From contig JAJFMS010000304.1 in assembly GCA_020696885.1 (NCBI GenBank), positions 1 through 5,481 of the forward strand: DNA of 5,481 nucleotides, written 5' to 3'. The translations under genes were made by a program, and so were the position numbers. The DNA comes from Armatimonadota bacterium (GTDB lineage: Bacteria; Armatimonadota; SYMT01). A model generated the notes under the pieces. It ran no database searches. It had not been told where the DNA came from and saw nothing but the letters and a program-made list of their open reading frames with translations. Positions 1 to 4,993 of the stretch are shown piece after piece; position 1 is the stretch's first letter, and each line of letters opens with the position of its first letter.

Positions 1-93
1 CACGCCGCTGGTCAGGTAAAGGGTGACCGGGATGCTCTCCTTGCGGAGCTGGTTGAGGAAGGCATCCTGCAGGTTGATCTGGGACTTGCTCAT
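1..93 (-). CDS. hfq: RNA chaperone Hfq, N-terminal part (cut by window edge)
   Basis: Hfq is a cytoplasmic ring-forming Sm-like protein that binds small RNAs and mRNAs and controls mRNA translation and decay. The 31 visible codons run from ATG (complement of 91-93) to the window edge. They contain '[13 protein letters not shown]' (about residues 7-19), the N-terminal alpha helix that contributes to the proximal RNA-binding face, then '[11 protein letters not shown]', the first Sm1 beta strand with the usual small residue plus Gly. This matches family members such as B. subtilis Hfq ('NIQDQFLNQIRKE'). A GAGG Shine-Dalgarno (complement of 101-104) lies 7 nt upstream and supports this start. The remaining roughly 40-60 residues, including the KH motif of Sm2, lie outside the window. 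No miaA is seen upstream, so transcription probably starts from its own promoter. Identification is by recognition of the helix and strand motif and is strong despite the short fragment. Confidence 0.93.
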   Translation of the reverse strand, partial: MSKSQINLQDAFLNQLRKESIPVTLYLTSGV

Positions 94-248
94 TGTTTGG
101 CCTCAAAGGTGAGCGGAACGCCCCGGTATGCCGGAGCCCGCTCGTCAAAAGAAGGAATAGCCGCCTACGCGGCCAGGAGAGGCGTACCAACCCTCTGCAG
201 CGGATCCCGGCGAGTTGCCTCGCACGAAGTCGGCTGCGGAGGCGCGAG
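94..248 (-). other. hfq leader, no gene, several small hairpins
   Basis: This gene-free stretch would be the transcribed 5' leader of hfq. It contains two visible short hairpins: GCCGC/GCGGC around CTAC (160-173) and CCGG/CCGG around TATG (123-134), plus the GAGG ribosome-binding site at 101-104. I recognise no riboswitch class. Open frames across it have no plausible domain or start signal and were not called. The sequence has the look of a dispersed intergenic repeat, but only one copy is present here, so that is an impression only. Confidence 0.45.
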
Positions 249-264
249 CATTCGCCCGCGAATG
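249..264. repeat. perfect palindrome at predicted hfq transcription start
   Basis: CATTCGC and GCGAATG form perfect 7-bp arms around a 2-bp centre. The palindrome lies immediately downstream of the TATACT element, so it overlaps the expected first transcribed bases of hfq. It could be an operator, a 5' RNA hairpin, or part of a dispersed intergenic repeat: sequences built on GCGAAT/ATTCGC palindromes occur as interspersed repeats in several GC-rich phyla. The palindrome is seen; its role is inferred. Confidence 0.5.
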
Positions 265-270
265 AACCCC

Positions 271-299
271 AGTATAGCACAGCGTTTAGCCACTCGCCA
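271..299 (-). promoter_or_regulatory. candidate extended -10 promoter for hfq
   Basis: On the minus strand the sequence TGCTATACT (complement of 271-279) is an extended -10 element, with TATACT one base off the sigma-70 consensus TATAAT. A poor -35 match, TGGCGA, sits 17 bp upstream (complement of 294-299), which fits a promoter relying on the extended -10. Transcription would start near 264 and give hfq a leader of about 170 nt. No gene separates it from hfq. This is motif recognition in a GC-rich background where such a sequence is rare; sigma-factor preferences of this organism are unknown. Confidence 0.4.
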
Positions 300-321
300 C
301 CCGAGCAGCCGCCCATGGGGA

Positions 322-346
322 GGTGTTCAGGTGTTCAGGTGTTCAG
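322..346. repeat. octamer tandem repeat GGTGTTCA x3
   Basis: Three perfect contiguous copies of GGTGTTCA occupy 322-345. A fourth isolated copy at 469-476 lies on the other side of dispersed-repeat copy 1, so the octamer brackets that element. The unit is one base longer than, and clearly related to, the GGTGTT(C/G) heptamers at 3030-3064. It resembles the short tandemly repeated repetitive (STRR) sequences known from cyanobacterial intergenic regions. Confidence 0.8.
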
Positions 347-469
347 CGATCACGGGCCTACGGCCCACCCCCAGTGATGAAAATGTACGAACCGTAGCCT
401 AGCGCCTCGTCCGCGTGGAGAGTTCGGCGCCGCTTGGGGTGAGCACCCACCACGGCATTTTCACAGCAG
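339..469. repeat. dispersed intergenic repeat, copy 1 (short form)
   Basis: This segment shares blocks in the same order with 3138-3402: GTGTTCAGCG at the left edge, then GGGCCTACGGC (354-364), then an identical 20-mer at 374-393 (starting GTGATGAAAATG), a similar stretch to about 403, a GAGTTCG/CGCCGC block (419-433), and ATTTTCACAGCAG (457-469) at the right edge. TGAAAATG (378-385) and CATTTTCA (456-463) form an exact 8-bp inverted pair near the ends. In this copy GGGCC/GGCCC around TAC forms a perfect hairpin at 354-366. No protein-coding capacity is evident. The terminal inverted pair and the internal length difference from copy 2 would suit a non-autonomous, MITE-like element, but a transposition origin is not shown. 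Confidence 0.75.
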
Positions 470-739
470 GTGTTCAGGTAGGGTGAGAGCGCGGCTGCAC
501 CAGTCCGCACCCAGAATCATTCTCATTCTCACACTCGTTCTCTTACTCAGTTCTGAGAGTAACCGGGCACCGGGCCGCATAGGGGGCCGGGTGGCCGCGT
601 AACCGTTCTGGAGATTGGCAATTTGGTGCGTGAGGTGTCCACGGACCGTTGGCACGCGCCGACATGGGTCGTATGCGAGCCTGTGTGGCCGGGAAGGTTG
701 GCGTTGGGCCGTCGTTCCTGGCTGCAGTGCATTCCGTTC
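470..739 (+). other. upstream region of the GHL10 operon, no gene
   Basis: This is the spacer between dispersed-repeat copy 1 and the GHL10 ribosome-binding site. It holds the Fur-box-like site, and next to it an inverted repeat at 543-562 (TTACTC...GAGTAA, with CTCAG-TT-CTGAG inside at 546-557). A convincing -35/-10 pair was not found. The GHL10 reading frame is open back to a TTG at 615, but that 45-codon extension has no ribosome-binding site, is Arg/Trp/Cys-rich and would put the signal peptide in mid-protein. I treat it as non-coding. Confidence 0.5.
512..530. promoter_or_regulatory. Fur-box-like sequence upstream of the GHL10 operon
   Basis: Read on the minus strand, this 19-mer is GAGAATGAGAATGATTCTG. 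Aligned to the classical Fur box GATAATGATAATCATTATC it matches at 14 of 19 positions by my count and keeps the hexamer arrangement forward-forward-x-reverse. It lies about 220 bp before the GHL10 start, in an AT-richer island of the spacer. Caution: the neighbourhood (514-553) is a pyrimidine-rich run with repeated ATTCTC units, so part of the match could come from simple sequence, and no other iron-related gene is in view. Confidence 0.3.
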
Positions 740-744
740 GGAGG
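740..744 (+). promoter_or_regulatory. ribosome-binding site deciding the TTG start of the GHL10 gene
   Basis: GGAGG, a near-perfect Shine-Dalgarno, lies 5 nt before an in-frame TTG at 750. Translation from that TTG begins directly with a basic n-region and hydrophobic core of a signal peptide, which is why this start is preferred over the upstream TTG at 615. Confidence 0.75.
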
Positions 745-749
745 TTGTT

Positions 750-1976
750 TTGCGTTCTCTCTCGCTGAATCGCCGGTCGCTGGTTTCCGGCCTCGTTGCG
801 TTGTGTGCGTTGATCGCCCCTGCTTTCGCTCGTGCGGCGCAGACTCCCGCCTCGCCGGTTGTGCCGAAGGAGGTGCGGGGTGTCTGGGTGGTCCGGACGG
901 ACCTCACGGCGCCCGCCGCCGTTTCGAAGATGGTGGGGCTGGCGCGGAAGAACGGCCTCAACACGCTGTTCGTGCAGTGCCGCGGGCGGGGGGATGCCTA
1001 CTACTGCAACGCGCTGGAGCCCCGGGCGCAGGCGCTGAACAAGTGCGCGGCGGACTTCGATCCGCTGGCGCAGTCCGTGCGGGAAGGGCATGCCGCCGGC
1101 TTGAAGGTGCACGCGTGGGTGAACGCCTGCTACGTCTGGTCTGAGAAGCGGGCGCCGGATGCCGCGGACCACATCGCGCGGGCGAAGAAGGAGTGGCTGG
1201 CGGTGCGGTCGACCGGTGCGCGCTGCGCGGTGGGCGACAACGAGGTGTTCATCTGCCCCGGCAACCCGGAGGCGCGGGCGCACCTGGTGGAGGTCTGCCG
1301 GGACATTGCGAAGCGGTATGACGTGGACGGTATCCAGCTCGATTACATCCGGTACGCCAACCCGGAGTTGTGCTACTGCGACGGCTGCCTGGAGCGGTTC
1401 TCCGCGACCCTGGGGGACAGCATTCCTGCGGAGCGGCTGACGGCCCTCCGAGCGAAGGGCCGGCTGGCGCTTCCCAAGGCGTATCCGGCATCGTGGCGGC
1501 AGTTCCGGCGGGATCAGGTCTCCTCGCTGGTGCGCGAGATCCGCACCGCCGTGAAGGCGGAGAAGCCGGCTGCCATCCTCTCCGCCGCGGTGATCGCCTG
1601 GGGCGGCTACCCGGGCGACTTCAAGCGCTCCGAGGCGTATAACCTGGTGGGGCAGGACTGGTATGGGTGGATCCGCGAGGGGCTGGTGGATGCGGTCTGC
1701 CCGATGACCTACCAGACCAACGTGGCGGGTTTCAGCGGCTGGGTGAACGCGGTCCGGCGCACCCACCCGGACTTCCCGGTCTGGTTCGGCATCGGCGCCT
1801 ACCTGTTCAGCGCCGAGGGGGCGGTCAACCGGGTGCAGACCATCCGGAAGTCGGGCGGCAAGGGCTGGGTGCTCTTCAGCTACACGTCGGTGACCAAGCA
1901 GGGCACCAACGACGCCTACCTGCGTACCCTGAAGGCGCGGGTGCTCCCGATGGAGCGCGCGCAGGCCGGGCAGTAA
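750..1976 (+). CDS. exported GHL10 (DUF187) family glycosyl hydrolase-like protein
   Basis: This is a 408-residue protein from a TTG start. Residues 1-30 are an export signal: basic 'NRRSLV' (7-12), hydrophobic core (13-25), and 'AFARAA' before Gln31. The twin arginine makes Tat export possible. The rest reads as a GHL10 (PF02638) TIM barrel: 'EVRGVWV' (41-47), 'FVQCRGRGDAYY' (74-85), 'DPLAQSV' (104-110), 'KVHAWVNA' (119-126), 'DGIQLDYIRY' (193-202), 'WIREGLVDAVCPMTY' (307-321). The acidic residue in the 'LDYIRY' strand is a likely active-site position. The family includes B. subtilis YngK and E. coli DigH (YddW), which cleaves peptide-free peptidoglycan glycan, so a periplasmic or extracytoplasmic glycan-cleaving role is inferred; the substrate cannot be read from sequence. 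It is unusually rich in cysteine (about a dozen), including 'CYCDGC' at 208-213. It is followed after 5 nt by a serine hydrolase gene, presumably co-transcribed. Family confidence is high, function moderate. Confidence 0.88.
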   Translation: MRSLSLNRRSLVSGLVALCALIAPAFARAAQTPASPVVPKEVRGVWVVRTDLTAPAAVSKMVGLARKNGLNTLFVQCRGRGDAYYCNALEPRAQALNKCAADFDPLAQSVREGHAAGLKVHAWVNACYVWSEKRAPDAADHIARAKKEWLAVRSTGARCAVGDNEVFICPGNPEARAHLVEVCRDIAKRYDVDGIQLDYIRYANPELCYCDGCLERFSATLGDSIPAERLTALRAKGRLALPKAYPASWRQFRRDQVSSLVREIRTAVKAEKPAAILSAAVIAWGGYPGDFKRSEAYNLVGQDWYGWIREGLVDAVCPMTYQTNVAGFSGWVNAVRRTHPDFPVWFGIGAYLFSAEGAVNRVQTIRKSGGKGWVLFSYTSVTKQGTNDAYLRTLKARVLPMERAQAGQ

Positions 1977-1981
1977 CCGGG

Positions 1982-3025
1982 ATGTCGCTGCTCCAGTCAC
2001 TAGTGGAAGGTGGCGCCGCCCAGGGCCTCTACCTGGGCGCCTCCTACTGTGTAGTGTGTGGACCGGAGGTCGTCGCCTCCGGCTGCACCGGGAAGGCGCA
2101 AGAGGCGCCCAACGTGCCGGCGCGCGAGGATACGATCTGGGACCTCGCGTCCATCACCAAGCCGGTGGCCACGGCCACCTCGGTGCTCATCCTGGCGGGA
2201 GAGGGTCGCTTCCACCTGGATGAGGAGGTGCGGAGCCACCTGGCGGGCGACTCCCCCTCCCTCGCGGGCATCACGCTCCGGCACTGCCTGACGCACGTGT
2301 CCGGGCTCAAACCGTGGGAGCAGCTCCATTCGCGCGGCCTCACGCCCGCGCAGGCGATGAATGCCGTGCGGGCCTCCGAGCGGAGCCGGCCGCCGGGGAC
2401 CGGCTATGCCTACAGCGACCTGGGGTACCTGCTGCTGGGAGAGGTGGTACGGTCGGTTTCCGGGCAGACCGTGGCGGAGTTTGCGGCCGAGCGGATCTTC
2501 GGGCCGCTGGGGATGCGGGACACCGGCTACCTTCCCGCCGCAGAGCTGCAGCCGCGGTTGGCCGCTACGCGCTGCCCGGACCGGCAGCGGGTGCTGCTGG
2601 GCGAGGTACACGACGGCAACTGCCACACCGTTGGGGGCGTGGCGGGTCACGCGGGGCTGTTCGGGACGGCGGGCGACCTGGTGACGTACGCACGGATGCT
2701 GCTGGGTGGCGGCGTGCTGGAGGGGGTCCGGGTGCTCTCGCCGCTGGCCGTGGCGCAGATGGGCCGGAATCAAAATCCGCCGGGGTTGAACGGGCATTCC
2801 CTGGGGTGGTTCACGCGGCCGAACGGGTATCTCCCGGCCGGCGACTTCTTGCCCGACGATACGTTCGGGCATACCGGCTTCACCGGCACCAGCCTGTTGA
2901 TCTGCCCTTCCCTCGATCTCGCCGTGGTGCTGCTTACCAATCGGGTCTACCAGGAGCGGGATGCGGCGGCGTTCATCCGCTTCCGGCGGCGGTTTCACAA
3001 CGCGGTGGCTTCGTTGGTGGGCTGA
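1982..3025 (+). CDS. serine hydrolase, beta-lactamase/class C PBP fold (NagZ-associated type)
   Basis: This 347-residue protein belongs to the beta-lactamase-like serine hydrolases (PF00144). The three active-site elements are visible: S57-I-T-K60 (nucleophile and general base), Y144-S-D146 (the Y-x-N element, with Asp for Asn), and H297-T-G299 (the K-T-G position, in 'GHTGFTGTS'). The segment 'GEVHDGNCHTVGGVAGHAG' (207-225) followed by 'LFGTAGDL' resembles the subgroup found fused to or next to NagZ-type glucosaminidases and E. coli YfeW. Close functional models are B. subtilis AmiE (MurNAc-L-Ala amidase) and DD-peptidase-like PBP4B; esterase activity is an alternative. No signal peptide is present, so a cytoplasmic location is inferred, unlike its partner. 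The ATG lies 5 nt after the preceding stop with only a weak purine stretch before it, suggesting translational coupling. Length is typical for a single-domain member and nothing is broken. Confidence 0.88.
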   Translation: MSLLQSLVEGGAAQGLYLGASYCVVCGPEVVASGCTGKAQEAPNVPAREDTIWDLASITKPVATATSVLILAGEGRFHLDEEVRSHLAGDSPSLAGITLRHCLTHVSGLKPWEQLHSRGLTPAQAMNAVRASERSRPPGTGYAYSDLGYLLLGEVVRSVSGQTVAEFAAERIFGPLGMRDTGYLPAAELQPRLAATRCPDRQRVLLGEVHDGNCHTVGGVAGHAGLFGTAGDLVTYARMLLGGGVLEGVRVLSPLAVAQMGRNQNPPGLNGHSLGWFTRPNGYLPAGDFLPDDTFGHTGFTGTSLLICPSLDLAVVLLTNRVYQERDAAAFIRFRRRFHNAVASLVG

Positions 3026-3029
3026 AGAG

Positions 3030-3064
3030 GGTGTTGGGTGTTCGGTGTTGGGTGTTCGGTGTTC
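3030..3064. repeat. heptamer tandem repeat GGTGTT(G/C) x5
   Basis: Five contiguous 7-mers follow the serine hydrolase stop codon by 4 nt, alternating as G, C, G, C, C in the last position. This is a short tandemly repeated repetitive sequence of a kind known from intergenic DNA of some cyanobacteria and other GC-rich bacteria. Its unit is the core of the octamer at 322-345. No terminator-like stem with a T-tract is seen between here and 3137. A gene-coding role is unlikely. Confidence 0.85.
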
Positions 3065-3137
3065 GGAGGGGACCGACGCTGTGTTCGAGTGGTGGTCTTA
3101 ATCGAAAATCGGACATCGAAGCTTACCAATCCGAACG

Positions 3138-3402
3138 GTGTTCAGCGTTCAGGGCCTACGGCGCACCCCCGGTGATGAAAATGTACGAACCCTAGCATAG
3201 CGGGGGCACCCGCGTGCGGGTCGATGCGCGTGGTGAGTTCGACGCCGCTCTGGATGGGCGGTTTCACCGCAGAACGAGGCCGCCGTCCCGTGTAGCCGGC
3301 GTGTCGCCAGACCGCCGGTGTCCTCGATATACGTGAACCTTCCCGCCAAGCCGCGCCCCGGTGCGGGCACGGGTTGCGCTCAGCACAGTATTTTCACAGC
3401 AG
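3138..3402. repeat. dispersed intergenic repeat, copy 2 (long form)
   Basis: This is the longer relative of 339-469, in the same orientation, lying in the spacer between convergent genes. Shared parts are GTGTTCAGCG (3138-3147), GGGCCTACGGC (3152-3162), an identical 20-mer at 3172-3191, GAGTTCG/CGCCGCT (3235-3249) and the right end ATTTTCACAGCAG (3390-3402). It carries roughly 130 bp more than copy 1, mostly between about 3250 and 3389, and a hairpin absent from copy 1: ACCCGC/GCGGGT around GT (3208-3221). TGAAAATG (3176-3183) and TATTTTCA (3389-3396) form an inverted pair with one mismatch. No convincing open frame lies inside, so neither copy encodes its own mobility functions. Confidence 0.75.
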
Positions 3403-3430
3403 CGTTGGGCTGCACGACCGGAGCCGGCGA

Positions 3431-3463
3431 TTCGCACTTCGGTCTTCGTCGTTCGCACCTCGG
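3431..3463. repeat. 12-bp direct repeat near the end of the convergent spacer
   Basis: TTCGCACTTCGG (3431-3442) and TTCGCACCTCGG (3452-3463) match at 11 of 12 bases, with CTTCGTCG-type sequence between them. The second copy ends 6 bp before the stop codon of the minus-strand gene at 3470. Such TTCG-based direct repeats are frequent intergenic filler in GC-rich genomes; no function is proposed. Confidence 0.55.
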
Positions 3464-3469
3464 CCGGGG

Positions 3470-4006
3470 TCAGGGAGCACCGACTCCGGGTTTGACGTCG
3501 GGGTTCGGGGGCGGGGCGGTGGCCTGGCCGGCGAGGACCTGGGCGAGCAACTGCTGGAGGTCTTCCGTCTTGCCGCGGTAGGTGCGCTGCAGGTAGAGCT
3601 CCAGGTGGACGAACTGCCAGGGCTTGCCGGCTGCGGCGGGCTCGGCGAGCCGGAACCAGGTGCCATTGGTGTAGCCCAGCGCGAATCGCTTTGTCTTGCC
3701 GAACAGCAGGACGGTCCTTCCTACCGGGAGCCGCTGCTCCAGCAGGGGGAGCTGCGTGCGGTCGTCGCCGCCTTGAAGCGCTACCTGGAGCGAACCGGAG
3801 GGCGCGGTGCCCTTCAGGGGAGCCAGGGGCGCCAGCGTCACGCGGTGGGTCCTGGTGTTCCGAGCCGCGACGCGTGCCGGGTAGATGCTGTCCGCATCCG
3901 CGATGATGTCCGCCAGCGGATAGAGCCGCTTGATCACCGCAGCCGCGGGCAGCGCCATCAGCACTGCCAGAATGCCCAGACCCACCCGTGACGCGGAGCG
4001 CGGCAT
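3470..4006 (-). CDS. small exported or membrane-anchored protein of unknown function
   Basis: This 178-residue protein is not assigned to a named family. Residues 1-25 form a signal peptide or N-terminal anchor: 'MPRSASR' then a hydrophobic run 'VGLGILAVLMALPAAAV'. A clear signal peptidase site is not obvious, so it may stay membrane-anchored. The body (28-145) contains 'LADIIADADSIYPARV' (31-46) and 'LAPLKG' (61-66), a pattern I associate with beta-rich extracytoplasmic domains of 'ADaIvvGrV...LKG' type, then 'GRTVLLFG' (96-103) and 'YTNGTWFRL' (112-120), giving alternating predicted strands. A Gln/Leu-rich helix (148-160) and a Pro-rich tail (165-178) end it. The ATG lacks a strong Shine-Dalgarno: GGGTAAG lies close, and GAGGGA about 15 nt upstream is too far. 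It is convergent with the serine hydrolase and downstream of the SDR gene on the same strand. Its reality is supported by the leader-plus-domain architecture; function unknown. Confidence 0.68.
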   Translation of the reverse strand: MPRSASRVGLGILAVLMALPAAAVIKRLYPLADIIADADSIYPARVAARNTRTHRVTLAPLAPLKGTAPSGSLQVALQGGDDRTQLPLLEQRLPVGRTVLLFGKTKRFALGYTNGTWFRLAEPAAAGKPWQFVHLELYLQRTYRGKTEDLQQLLAQVLAGQATAPPPNPDVKPGVGAP

Positions 4007-4026
4007 CAGACTTACCCGATCCCTCT

Positions 4027-4176
4027 GCGTGTTTCGCGGGCAAGATTAACCCCACCCCGGCCTTCGGCCACCCCTCCCCATCGTTGATGGAGAGGGGCCG
4101 TGGGCCGAAAGTGCGATCGTTCTACCATGGTCCTCCGGTTTCCCCTTTCGCGTCCTTTCGCGTGTCTCGCGGGCAA
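4027..4176. repeat. intergenic segment bracketed by 17-bp direct repeats
   Basis: GCGTGTTTCGCGGGCAA (4027-4043) and GCGTGTCTCGCGGGCAA (4160-4176) differ at a single base and enclose 116 bp with no gene. Inside are two hairpins (4059-4069 and 4071-4097) and, abutting the right repeat, two perfect tandem copies of CCTTTCGCGT (4144-4153 and 4154-4163). The arrangement resembles a composite interspersed intergenic repeat. No transposase or other coding sequence lies inside. Confidence 0.6.
4059..4097 (-). terminator. paired hairpins downstream of the SDR gene, possible terminator
   Basis: CCCCTCCCCATC (4071-4082) and GATGGAGAGGGG (4086-4097) pair at 11 of 12 positions around a GTT loop. Next to it GGCC/GGCC around TTC (4059-4069) forms a small second stem. 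They lie about 100 bp past the SDR stop codon and ahead of the next same-strand gene. There is no T-tract on either strand, so intrinsic termination is doubtful; an RNA-stabilising stem or repeat-derived structure is equally possible. Confidence 0.35.
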
Positions 4177-4192
4177 ACTCTCCCCGCGGCCG

Positions 4193-4993
4193 TTACGCCA
4201 TGTTGCCGCCGTTGACCACGATGTTCTGCCCGGTGACGTACGCGGCAAGATCGCTGGCGAGGAAGAGGACGACGCGGGCGATGTCTTCCGGCTGGCCGAG
4301 GCGGGTGAGCCGGCCCTGGTTCTCCAGGAGGGCGGGGTCGACGAAGCGGGTAGCCAGGAAGCGGGCGGTCTGGGTCTGGCCCGGGGAGATGCAGTTGACG
4401 TTGATGCCGCTGGGGCGAAGCTGGGCGGCCAGGCAGCTCGTCCAATGGATCACGCCGGCTTTCGCCACGGCGTAGATGCTCCCTTCGGGGCAGGCGAGGA
4501 GGCCGGCCAGGCTGGCGATGTTGATGATGCTGCCGTCGCCGCGGTCCATCATGTGGTGTGCCAGGGAGCGGCTCATGTTCATGGTGGAGACAAGGTTCCG
4601 GTCCAGCACCACGCGCAGGTCTTCGTCTGGCACGTCCACGCAGTCGTTCGGCACCGGCTTGCCGCCGGAGGCGCCGATGTCGCCGCCGGCGCAGTTCACC
4701 AGGATGTCTACCCGGCCGAAGTGAGCGAGCGCCTCCCGGGCGATCCGGTCGGTGGCTTCCCGGGAGGTGATGTCGCCGTAGAAGATCGCGCAGCGGCGGC
4801 CGAGGCTCTCGATGTCCGCCACCACCTCTTCGGGTCCCTTGAACTCCCCGAAGCGGGAGGCCTGGGACGCGTCCACGTCGTGCAATACAATGTCCGCTCC
4901 GGCGATAGCGAGCCGTCGAGCGATCGTGCGGCCCAGGCCGCGAGAGCTGCCGGTCACCAGGGCGACCTTGCCGGGAATCAGTTCCACATCCAT
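4193..4993 (-). CDS. short-chain dehydrogenase/reductase (classical SDR, FabG-like)
   Basis: This 266-residue cytoplasmic NAD(P)-dependent oxidoreductase has a complete classical SDR motif set. TGSSRGLG (14-21) binds the dinucleotide, D74 lies in 'GDIT', 'NCAG' (100-103) replaces the usual NNAG, N133 is in 'DRNL', S161 in 'IASLAG', Y174 and K178 form YxxxK exactly 13 residues after the serine as in FabG, PG is at 204-205, and 'VTGQNIVVNGG' (253-263) forms the C-terminal strand. Cofactor cues conflict: R18 in the glycine loop favours NADPH, while D39 at the end of strand 2 ('LHDVD') favours NAD(H). A stretch at 44-60 between strand 2 and the next helix is longer than in FabG. Substrate is not predictable: 3-oxoacyl, sugar or polyol alcohols are all possible. 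The ATG has a weak GGAA-type ribosome-binding site. It is divergent from the gene at 5299 and has no fatty-acid genes beside it. Confidence 0.93.
   Translation of the reverse strand: MDVELIPGKVALVTGSSRGLGRTIARRLAIAGADIVLHDVDASQASRFGEFKGPEEVVADIESLGRRCAIFYGDITSREATDRIAREALAHFGRVDILVNCAGGDIGASGGKPVPNDCVDVPDEDLRVVLDRNLVSTMNMSRSLAHHMMDRGDGSIINIASLAGLLACPEGSIYAVAKAGVIHWTSCLAAQLRPSGINVNCISPGQTQTARFLATRFVDPALLENQGRLTRLGQPEDIARVVLFLASDLAAYVTGQNIVVNGGNMA

Noticed and set aside
97..402. Plus-strand open frame over the hfq leader and repeat copy 1
   Set aside because: It overlaps the hfq ribosome-binding site, predicted promoter and the repeat, has no recognisable domain, and includes the octamer array in frame.
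615..749. Upstream TTG extension of the GHL10 protein by 45 residues
   Set aside because: It lacks a ribosome-binding site and would bury a good signal peptide inside the protein; GGAGG at 740-744 points to the TTG at 750.
543..2000. Long minus-strand open frame (485 codons) opposite the GHL10 gene
   Set aside because: Composition is dominated by Arg, Pro, His and Ala with no domain, the pattern expected from the antisense of a GC-rich gene; the plus-strand frame carries clear GHL10 motifs and a signal peptide.
2000..2998. Minus-strand open frame (332 codons) opposite the serine hydrolase
   Set aside because: It is a low-complexity Arg/Pro/Gly/His product and a mirror of a gene with intact SxxK, YxD and HTG motifs.
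3030..3064. Tandem heptamers as a possible CRISPR or iteron array
   Set aside because: Units are 7 bp and contiguous with no spacers, and there are no cas or replication-initiator genes.
3264..4055. Overlapping minus-strand frame (263 codons) across the exported protein
   Set aside because: It has a biased Arg/Ala/Gly/Pro content, runs into dispersed-repeat copy 2, and has no signal peptide or domain, whereas the 178-residue frame does.
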